DNA of 5,711 bases from Gammaproteobacteria bacterium (GTDB taxonomy: Bacteria; Pseudomonadota; Gammaproteobacteria; Chromatiales; Chromatiaceae): contig JAGVUH010000618.1 of the NCBI GenBank assembly GCA_019136395.1, forward strand, positions 1-5,711, read 5' to 3'. Below the pieces are notes generated by a model, which saw nothing but the letters and a program-made list of their open reading frames with translations, did no database searches and was not told where the DNA came from. A program made the position numbers and the translations under genes. Numbering within the stretch: position 1 is the stretch's first letter; each line of letters begins with the position of its first letter. Below, piece after piece: positions 1 through 5,711 of the stretch.

Positions 1-1512
<1,512 letters not shown>

Positions 1513-1518
1513 GGTGAA

Positions 1519-1524
1519 CCTCTG
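1519..1524 (-). promoter_or_regulatory. Shine-Dalgarno deciding the maeB start
   Basis: Read on the minus strand this is CAGAGG, followed by the 6-nt spacer TTCACC and then GTG (1512-1510). The alternative upstream ATG (1539-1537) is preceded by CCGCTCCCA, with no purine-rich box. An in-frame TAA lies 15 codons before that ATG (1584-1582), with no better start between them. Confidence 0.6.
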
Positions 1525-1568
1525 GGTGACGGTAAGCATTGGGAGCGGGCGGTCGCGGGTCGGCGGCC

Positions 1569-1610
1569 GCGGGGAGGGCGGTTAGCCTACTCCAACGGAC
1601 CCCTCCCCGC
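1569..1610 (-). repeat. 10-bp GC-rich inverted repeat in the maeB leader
   Basis: GCGGGGAGGG (1569-1578) is perfectly complementary to CCCTCCCCGC (1601-1610), with a 22-nt loop. A run of five A (1611-1615) follows on the plus strand, so on the minus strand five T come before the hairpin, not after it. It therefore does not have the layout of an intrinsic terminator in either direction. If maeB is transcribed from further upstream, the hairpin would lie in its 5' untranslated region, about 57 nt before the GTG start. A regulatory role is only a possibility. Confidence 0.5.
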
Positions 1611-1691
1611 AAAAACCGCTCCCCGGCGGTAGGGCCACCGCAGGTTCGCTCCCACCAGAGGGGCTGGCGCCTAGCGGGGACGTCGTCAGGC

Positions 1692-1714
1692 CGGGCCCTT
1701 GAGGCCCGTATAAT
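1692..1714 (+). promoter_or_regulatory. Candidate promoter -10 box with adjoining palindrome, upstream of the SulP gene
   Basis: A perfect TATAAT (1709-1714) stands out in GC-rich surroundings and points toward the SulP gene. It would give a leader of about 255 nt. Directly abutting it is the 17-bp inverted repeat CGGGCCCTTGAGGCCCG (1692-1708; 6-bp arms, 5-nt loop), which is as long as an ideal -35/-10 spacer. The hexamer where a -35 would fall (1686-1691, TCAGGC) does not resemble TTGACA, so the promoter would need an activator, or the match is chance. An operator role for the palindrome is inference. Confidence 0.4.
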
Positions 1715-1977
1715 CCCATCCCCCTGGTTGACGGCCCGACCCGAGGCCCCCGGATGCGCCCTTCCCGGGGGGAAATCGCGTTACGCCGCCTTTACAGGCA
1801 GGATTGACCCCACTGGCGGCTTTTCATGACCAGTTGATTACCTTATCGTTGCGTGTGCATGACGCCCGCGCCGCGCTCACCCCGCTGGCGCCGGGGTTCC
1901 TGCTCCCGAACCGGATCGGAGAGCCCGCAAGACTCCCCGTCCTCAAGGGCGCAGACCACCCATCCATGAGGCCCTGA

Positions 1978-4086
1978 ATGACGAACACCGTTGCCGGTCG
2001 CCGATTTTCCCTTGGCATCCCCCTGCTTACCGTCCTGGCCACCTACCAGCTCCGCTGGCTGCGCGGCGACCTCGTGGCCGGCATCACCGCCTGCGTGGTC
2101 ATGATCCCCTCGGTCATCGCCTACGCCGAACTGGTGCACATGCCGCCCATCACCGGCATCTACGCCGCCCTCGCCGCCTCCATCGGCTACGCCCTGTTCG
2201 CCTCCTCGCGCCACGTCATCGCCGGCCCCGACGCCGCCATCGGCCTGCTGGCCGGTACCGCCATCCTGCCCCTCGCGGCGGGGGACCCCAGCCGCATCCC
2301 CGCCCTGGCCGCCACCCTGGGCATCCTCTCCGGCATCGTCCTTATCCTCGCCGCCCGGCTCAAGGTCGGGGTCATCGCCGACTTTCTCTCCCGCCCGGTG
2401 CTCATCGGCTACCTCAACGGCGCCTCCCTGATCCTCGCCGCCACCCAGCTTGGCAAGCTGTTCGACGTGCATACCGACGGCGAACACTTTTTCCCCTTGC
2501 TCTGGCAGGTGATCACCCAGTTACCCGAGGCGAACGTCCCGACCTTTCTCTTTGGCTTCGCCATGATCCTGACCCTCATTCTGCTCAACAAGCACCTGCC
2601 TCGGGTCCCCAGCGCCCTGGCGGTCTCCGCCATCGGTATCCTCGCCACCCAGTTCATGGGCCTCGAGGCCATGGGCATCAAGCTGGTGGGCGAGGTCCCC
2701 TCCGGCATCCCGGAACTGGTGTTCCCCACTCTCCATTTCTCCGATATCAGCGCCCTGGCCCCGGCGGCGGTGGCCATCGCCTTCCTCGCCTTCTCCGATG
2801 GCATCCTCCTCGCCCAGACCTTCGCCAACAAGAACCGCTACGAGATCACCCCCAACGCCGAACTCACCGCCCTGGGCGTCGCCAATGTGGGCGCCGGCCT
2901 GCTGCAGGGCTTCCCGGTCTCCGCCAGCCAATCGCGTACCTCCATCGTCGACTCCACCGGTGGCAAGACCCAGGTGGCGCAACTGATCGCCGCCGCCGGT
3001 CTGCTGTTGTCCCTGTTCTTCCTCACCGAACTGATCGGCATGCTGCCCAAGGTCTCCCTGGGCGCCATCCTCATCGTCACCGGCATCGGCATGCTGGAGA
3101 TCGCCGCCCTGCGCGACCTGTTCCGCATGGACCGCTTCGAATTCTTCATCTCCCTGGCGGTGACCAGCGCCATCCTCATCGCCGGCGTCGTCCCCGGCAT
3201 CATCTTCGGCCTGCTCATCTCCCTGGTCGGCGTCATCGTCGAATTCGCCCGCCCCAAGGACGCCGTCCTGCGCCGCGTCCGCCCCGGCGGCAAGTTCCAG
3301 GACCTCGGCGCCATCCGTCCCGGCACCAAGCTCGCCCGCAACCTCTCCACCCTGCCCGAGGGTATCGTCAGCCCCGACGGCGCCCCGGCCCCCGGCGAGA
3401 CCGTCCCCGGCCTGCTCATCTACCGCCTCTACGGCCCGCTGATATTCGCCAATTCCCGCTACGTCATGGACCGCCTGGAGACCCTGGTGACGGAGACCGA
3501 GCCGCCGATCAAGTGGGTGATCATCGACGCCCAGGCCATCACCGACATGGACATCACCGCCGCCCAGCGTTTCGCCGACCTCCACCGGAAGTTCGAGGAG
3601 GCCGGGGTCGACGTCAAGATCGCCGACGCCACCCGGCCCTTCATGGAACAACTGGAGAAGGTCGGCCTCTCCGCCGCCATCGGTACCCAGGAGTTCTACG
3701 TCTCGGTGAAAAAGGCGGTGGAGGCCTACGAACAGCTCCAGTATCCCCTGCGCAAGATCCGCCTGGTGGTCCAGCAGGGCGACGAGGCGCCCTGCGAGGT
3801 GGTCTTCCAGCGCAAGGGCAGCAACATGGCGGCGAGCTGTACCTGCCAGCACGAGGACGTCAACACCCTCTGCCAGCACCGCCTGACCCTGCTGCATGGC
3901 GACCTTGGCAACATGAGCCTGGTGGAGGGCGACGAGCGGGATATCGCCAAGATTCCGCAAATGCTCGCCGGCACCGACATCGAGGAGGCCCTCAAGGCCC
4001 TGGAGGCCGCCGAGGAGATGATGCAGGAGGCGAACCAGGACTACCGGGAGGCCAAGGCGCTGATGATCGACGCCATGAAGGATTGA
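1978..4086 (+). CDS. SulP/SLC26-family anion transporter with STAS domain and C-terminal SWIM-type zinc finger
   Basis: Inner-membrane transporter of 702 residues; typical bacterial SulP proteins have about 550-600. Residues 25-425 form the membrane domain, with the family signature around RGDLVAGITACVVMIPSVIA (29-48) and PPITGIYAA (56-64), and the conserved SASQSRTSIVDSTGGKTQVA (315-334). Residues about 477-583 are a STAS domain (VIIDAQAITDMD at 514-525, VKIADATRPFMEQLEKVGL near 546-564). The remaining 110 or so residues are unusual: Cys621, Cys623, Cys632 and His634 make a CxC-x8-CxH motif followed by RLTLLHGD, matching the SWIM zinc-finger pattern. An acidic, probably helical tail (667-702) follows. 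Start: ATG with GAGG (1968-1971) 6 nt upstream. SulP members carry sulfate, bicarbonate or C4-dicarboxylates (E. coli DauA); the substrate here cannot be read from sequence. First gene of a probable operon. Family certain, SWIM call probable. Confidence 0.95.
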   Translation: MTNTVAGRRFSLGIPLLTVLATYQLRWLRGDLVAGITACVVMIPSVIAYAELVHMPPITGIYAALAASIGYALFASSRHVIAGPDAAIGLLAGTAILPLAAGDPSRIPALAATLGILSGIVLILAARLKVGVIADFLSRPVLIGYLNGASLILAATQLGKLFDVHTDGEHFFPLLWQVITQLPEANVPTFLFGFAMILTLILLNKHLPRVPSALAVSAIGILATQFMGLEAMGIKLVGEVPSGIPELVFPTLHFSDISALAPAAVAIAFLAFSDGILLAQTFANKNRYEITPNAELTALGVANVGAGLLQGFPVSASQSRTSIVDSTGGKTQVAQLIAAAGLLLSLFFLTELIGMLPKVSLGAILIVTGIGMLEIAALRDLFRMDRFEFFISLAVTSAILIAGVVPGIIFGLLISLVGVIVEFARPKDAVLRRVRPGGKFQDLGAIRPGTKLARNLSTLPEGIVSPDGAPAPGETVPGLLIYRLYGPLIFANSRYVMDRLETLVTETEPPIKWVIIDAQAITDMDITAAQRFADLHRKFEEAGVDVKIADATRPFMEQLEKVGLSAAIGTQEFYVSVKKAVEAYEQLQYPLRKIRLVVQQGDEAPCEVVFQRKGSNMAASCTCQHEDVNTLCQHRLTLLHGDLGNMSLVEGDERDIAKIPQMLAGTDIEEALKALEAAEEMMQEANQDYREAKALMIDAMKD

Positions 4087-4088
4087 GG
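4085..4088 (+). promoter_or_regulatory. Shine-Dalgarno of the small ORF, overlapping the SulP stop codon
   Basis: GAGG at 4085-4088 shares bases with the TGA stop of the SulP gene (4084-4086) and sits 6 nt (CGGCAA) before the ATG at 4095. This is the best-formed ribosome-binding site between the SulP gene and the VTT gene, which itself has none at its start. It supports real translation of the 32-codon frame. Confidence 0.55.
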
Positions 4089-4094
4089 CGGCAA

Positions 4095-4193
4095 ATGAAA
4101 CAATTTATCGAGACATTCACGCGAACGGCGGCCTCCACGGTTACGCGGCCCCGCGCCCGCCGGGGCCACCTGGCTCCCAGTCAAGCGCGGTGA
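4095..4193 (+). CDS. Small ORF, 32 residues, unknown function (possible coupling peptide)
   Basis: The frame begins MKQFIETFTRTAASTVTRPR and ends in a basic tail (to ...SQAR), with about six arginines and no hydrophobic segment long enough to cross a membrane. I do not recognise it. Support for translation: ATG start, GAGG 6 nt upstream, position 8 nt after the SulP stop, and a stop (TGA 4191-4193) that overlaps the GTG start of the VTT gene (4190-4192). The first 25 or so bases are clearly richer in A/T than the surroundings, as is common at real translation starts. The likeliest role is to bring ribosomes to the VTT gene, which lacks its own Shine-Dalgarno; a functional peptide is equally untested. 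It could instead be a remnant of an eroded gene or chance. Too short for most gene finders. Confidence 0.45.
   Translation: MKQFIETFTRTAASTVTRPRARRGHLAPSQAR
4147..4167 (+). repeat. 7-bp GC hairpin inside the small ORF, before the VTT start
   Basis: GGCCCCG (4147-4153) pairs perfectly with CGGGGCC (4161-4167) around a 7-nt loop. It ends 22 nt before the GTG start of the VTT gene. In mRNA it could hinder independent ribosome entry there, and would be unwound by a ribosome reading the small ORF. In such GC-rich sequence a chance stem of this size is possible. Confidence 0.35.
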
Positions 4194-4852
4194 GGATGGG
4201 GGCGCGCCCCTGGCTGCTCCTAACCCTGGTCGTGGGGGGCGCCCTGCTCCTGAGCCAGCGCGAGCACTTCGAGGCCGAGGCCCTGGCGGCTTGGCTGGAC
4301 GCCGCCGGGCCCGTGGGGCCACTGCTCTTCATGGCCCTCTACGCCCTGACCACCGTCCTGCTCCTCCCTGGCGCCATCCTGACCCTGGCCGGTGGCGCCC
4401 TTTTCGGCCCCTTCTGGGGGACCCTTTTCAATCTCACCGGGTCAACGATCGGCGCTGGTCTGGCCTTCCTGATTGCCCGCTACCTGGCCGCCGATTGGGT
4501 GCAGGCCAGCAACCGCGGCCTGCTGGAGCGTCTGGTGCGGGGGGTGGAGGCCGAAGGCTGGCGCTTCGTCGCCTTCGTCCGCCTGGTGCCGCTCTTTCCC
4601 TTCTTCCTGATGAATTACGCCTTGGGGGTCACCCGCATCCGCTTCCTGCCCTACCTGCTGACCACGGCGATCTGCATGGCGCCCCCGGCCTTCGCCTTCA
4701 CCTGGCTAGGCTACGCCGGCCGCGAGGCCGCGGTCGGGGGGGAGGGCCTGGTGCACAAGGTCCTCATCGCCCTGGCCCTGCTGGCGGCCCTGGCCTTCCT
4801 GCCCCGGCTGGTGAGGCGGTGGCGCAAGGATGCCGGGTCGGGTGGCGTCTGA
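4190..4852 (+). CDS. TVP38/TMEM64-family (VTT domain, DedA superfamily) inner-membrane protein
   Basis: Polytopic membrane protein of 220 residues, the usual length for bacterial YdjX/YdjZ-like TVP38 proteins. Hydrophobic segments lie near residues 6-22, 44-60, 63-97, 128-145, 153-175 and 189-205. The family core is visible: LLLPGAILTLAGGALFGPFWG (57-77) followed by a glycine-rich helix ending ARYL, then the second half-repeat FVRLVPLFPFF (129-139) with Arg131, Pro134, Pro137, and NYALGVT (142-148). Related DedA-superfamily proteins act in lipid scrambling or undecaprenyl-phosphate and membrane homeostasis; the exact role of this branch is not settled. Start: GTG at 4190, or ATG at 4196 two codons on; neither has a properly spaced Shine-Dalgarno, and the GTG overlaps the stop of the small ORF, suggesting translational coupling. 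Its last five codons and stop lie in the left arm of a long inverted repeat. Family call is firm, exact start less so. Confidence 0.9.
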   Translation: MRMGARPWLLLTLVVGGALLLSQREHFEAEALAAWLDAAGPVGPLLFMALYALTTVLLLPGAILTLAGGALFGPFWGTLFNLTGSTIGAGLAFLIARYLAADWVQASNRGLLERLVRGVEAEGWRFVAFVRLVPLFPFFLMNYALGVTRIRFLPYLLTTAICMAPPAFAFTWLGYAGREAAVGGEGLVHKVLIALALLAALAFLPRLVRRWRKDAGSGGV

Positions 4853-4934
4853 CGGGGGACGCCGTGAATCCGTCCATGGAGGCTTGGCAACCGCATCCTT
4901 GCGGTTGACACCCCCGCCAGACGCCACCCGACCC
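4835..4934. repeat. 100-bp inverted repeat with 24-bp arms, between convergent genes
   Basis: The left arm (4835-4858, beginning GGGTCGGGTGGCGTCTG) pairs with the right arm (4911-4934, ending CAGACGCCACCCGACCC) at 23 of 24 positions. The one mismatch is A4852 against C4917, which is a U-G wobble in RNA copied from the minus strand. The 52-nt centre holds a second perfect hairpin (4888-4907) and the palindrome TCCATGGA (4873-4880). The left arm covers codons 216-220 and the stop of the VTT gene. No T-run follows on either strand, so it is not a canonical intrinsic terminator, although its position between convergent genes suits a bidirectional transcription end. No target-site duplication is visible at its edges. 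A REP- or MITE-like repeat remains possible. Confidence 0.85.
4888..4907. repeat. 8-bp hairpin nested in the 100-bp inverted repeat
   Basis: CAACCGCA (4888-4895) and TGCGGTTG (4900-4907) are perfectly complementary around the tetraloop TCCT. It lies in the centre of the larger repeat, so the folded RNA or single-stranded DNA would be a long stem carrying a terminal hairpin. It is not followed by a T-run. Confidence 0.7.
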
Positions 4935-5011
4935 TCCCCTGTCCGCCCGACCGGAAACTGACTGGCCGTGGCGCTAACCGGTAATGGCTATATCGGCAAT
5001 ATCCGCCGTGA

Positions 5012-5023
5012 TCGGCCGGCCGA
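5012..5023. repeat. 12-bp perfect palindrome just after the recD2 stop
   Basis: TCGGCCGGCCGA is a perfect palindrome two bases beyond the stop codon of the helicase gene (minus strand). It may be a small GC-rich 3' structure; no T-run follows it on the minus strand. In this base composition it may be chance. Confidence 0.4.
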
Positions 5024-5025
5024 CC

Positions 5026-5711
5026 TTAGCCCGCCAGTAACCGCTCCCGTAGCCGGGTGATGCGCTGGCGTGACTCCCGGCGCCTGACGGCGATGGCCAG
5101 GGCCTTGGGCTCGGCGATGACCACCACCAGGCGGCGGCCGCGGGTCACGGCGGTGTAGAGCAGGTTGCGCTCCAGCAGGGTGAAGTGCTGCATGGCCAGG
5201 GGGATGACCACCACCGGGTACTCTGACCCCTGGGACTTGTGGATGCTGGCGGCGTAGGCCAGGGACAGCTCGTCGAGTTCGGCGAACTCGTACTCCACCA
5301 GTCGGCCATCGACGTCCACGGTGAGGGTGCCCTGCTCCGGGTCCAGGTTGCTGATCCAGCCGATGTCGCCGTTGAAGACCTCCTTGTCGTAGTTGTTGAC
5401 CCGCTGCAGGACCTTGTCGCCGGGGGCGAAGGTGGTGCCGAAGCGCTCGACGCGCGGCTGGCGATCGGGGTTGAGCCGGGCCTGGAGCTCGGCGTTGAGG
5501 GCCCTGACCCCCAGGCCGCCACGGTTCATGGGGGTCAGGACCTGGATGTCCCGCACCGGGTCGAGGCCGAAGGTCCGCGGGAGGCGTTCGGTGACGCTGG
5601 CCATCAGCTTGGTGGCGATGTCCTCGGGGGTCTCGGCGTGGATGAGGTAGAAGTCGCTGGTCTCGCCCTTGGGCGGGGCCAGGGGCAGCTCACCGCGGTT
5701 GATGCGGTGGG
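5026..5711 (-). CDS. recD2: RecD2-type ATP-dependent DNA helicase, C-terminal part (5' end beyond window)
   Basis: The visible 227 residues are the C-terminal part of a superfamily 1B, 5'-3' DNA helicase of the RecD2 (RecD/TraA) type, normally about 720-750 residues. Numbered from the first whole codon: HRINRGELP at 1-9 and SDFYLI near 18-23, then QVLTPMNRGGLGVRALN (56-72), the segment GDKVLQRVNNYDKEVFNGDIG (97-117), motif V SIHKSQGSEYPVVVIPL (155-171), and motif VI LLYTAVTRGRRLVVVI (183-198) with its arginine-finger region. The TAA stop is at 5028-5026, after ...RERLLAG. RecD2 proteins work in DNA repair and replication-fork processing without RecBC; classical RecD of RecBCD is less likely because LTPMNRG and VFNGDIG are RecD2-like. 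The Walker A and B motifs and the N-terminal region lie outside the window. An internal ATG (5604) is not the start, since conserved sequence continues upstream of it. Convergent with the VTT gene. Confidence 0.93.
   Translation of the reverse strand, partial: HRINRGELPLAPPKGETSDFYLIHAETPEDIATKLMASVTERLPRTFGLDPVRDIQVLTPMNRGGLGVRALNAELQARLNPDRQPRVERFGTTFAPGDKVLQRVNNYDKEVFNGDIGWISNLDPEQGTLTVDVDGRLVEYEFAELDELSLAYAASIHKSQGSEYPVVVIPLAMQHFTLLERNLLYTAVTRGRRLVVVIAEPKALAIAVRRRESRQRITRLRERLLAG

Larger units (their letters stand above)
1513..1977. other. Divergent intergenic region, maeB / SulP gene
   Basis: About 465 bases separate the two divergent starts, and I find no convincing gene here. Reading frames in it (plus strand 1539-1829; minus strand from 2042) have proline/arginine-rich or unrecognisable products and no ribosome-binding site. 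A 36-codon frame (1859-1969) ending just before the SulP start also lacks a Shine-Dalgarno. What it does hold is the 10-bp leader hairpin at 1569-1610, the TATAAT box with adjoining palindrome at 1692-1714, and a weak 6-bp stem (1785-1790 with 1815-1820) followed by TTTT. I could not identify a convincing minus-strand promoter for maeB, nor a clear -35 on either strand. Confidence 0.6.

Noticed and set aside
1641..1660. tRNA-like GGTTCG segment
   Set aside because: The flanking bases cannot form a T-stem and there is no acceptor or anticodon arm around it.
1785..1824. 6-bp stem followed by TTTT, resembling an intrinsic terminator
   Set aside because: The loop is 24 nt, the stem short, the T-run only four, and no plus-strand gene ends upstream of it.
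1834..1850. FNR-like TTGAT...ATC element
   Set aside because: The spacing and second half-site do not fit TTGAT-N4-ATCAA.
1859..1969. 36-codon upstream ORF ending 8 bases before the SulP start
   Set aside because: It has no Shine-Dalgarno and a Ser/Pro/Arg-rich product typical of non-coding GC-rich DNA. Its stop touches the SulP Shine-Dalgarno, but that alone is not enough.
2521..3960. Long minus-strand open frame (479 codons) opposite the SulP gene
   Set aside because: It is Gly/Asp/Gln-rich with no recognisable domain, exactly antisense to the well-supported SulP frame; a typical GC-rich shadow.
4864..4908. 14-codon frame inside the large inverted repeat
   Set aside because: It is very short, lacks a properly spaced Shine-Dalgarno and is embedded in strong secondary structure.
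4905..4910. Perfect TTGACA -35 hexamer
   Set aside because: No -10-like hexamer lies 16-18 bp downstream (the sequence there is CCGACC-like), and no plus-strand gene follows.
4835..4934. Integron attC site
   Set aside because: The ends lack the RYYYAAC and GTTRRRY core sites, and there is no cassette array or integrase nearby.

Overview
The window is GC-rich chromosomal DNA from a proteobacterium. The malic enzyme aligns closely with Escherichia coli MaeB, and together with the SulP, TVP38/VTT and RecD2-type genes this fits a gammaproteobacterium, perhaps of the Chromatiales type. That taxonomic guess is an inference from protein families and base composition. The genes look housekeeping in character. 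I see no rRNA or tRNA gene, CRISPR array, transposase, phage gene or defence operon.

Layout. Bases 1-1512 (minus strand) hold the N-terminal two thirds of a MaeB-type NADP-dependent malic enzyme, which runs off the left edge. Bases 1513-1977 form a divergent intergenic region with a 10-bp leader hairpin on the maeB side and a TATAAT box abutting a 17-bp palindrome on the other side. A plus-strand cluster follows: a SulP/SLC26-type anion transporter (1978-4086), a 32-codon small ORF with a good Shine-Dalgarno (4095-4193), and a TVP38/TMEM64 (VTT/DedA superfamily) membrane protein (4190-4852). The three are packed as a probable operon: the small ORF's Shine-Dalgarno overlaps the sulP stop, and its own stop overlaps the next start. 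A 100-bp inverted repeat (4835-4934) covers the end of the VTT gene and the start of the convergent gap. The right edge (5026-5711, minus) is the C-terminal part of a RecD2-type DNA helicase.

Most notable points. (1) The SulP protein carries about 110 residues after its STAS domain, containing a clear SWIM-type zinc-finger signature, CxC-x8-CxH, and an acidic helical tail; I do not know this as a standard SulP architecture. (2) A previously unannotated small ORF appears to couple sulP to the VTT gene. (3) The inverted repeat has 24-bp arms with a single mismatch, which becomes a G-U pair in minus-strand RNA. (4) The maeB start is better placed at a GTG nine codons inside the longest frame. 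The SulP/VTT pair are both envelope proteins. Beside a malic enzyme, a dicarboxylate or bicarbonate substrate for SulP is conceivable but unproven.
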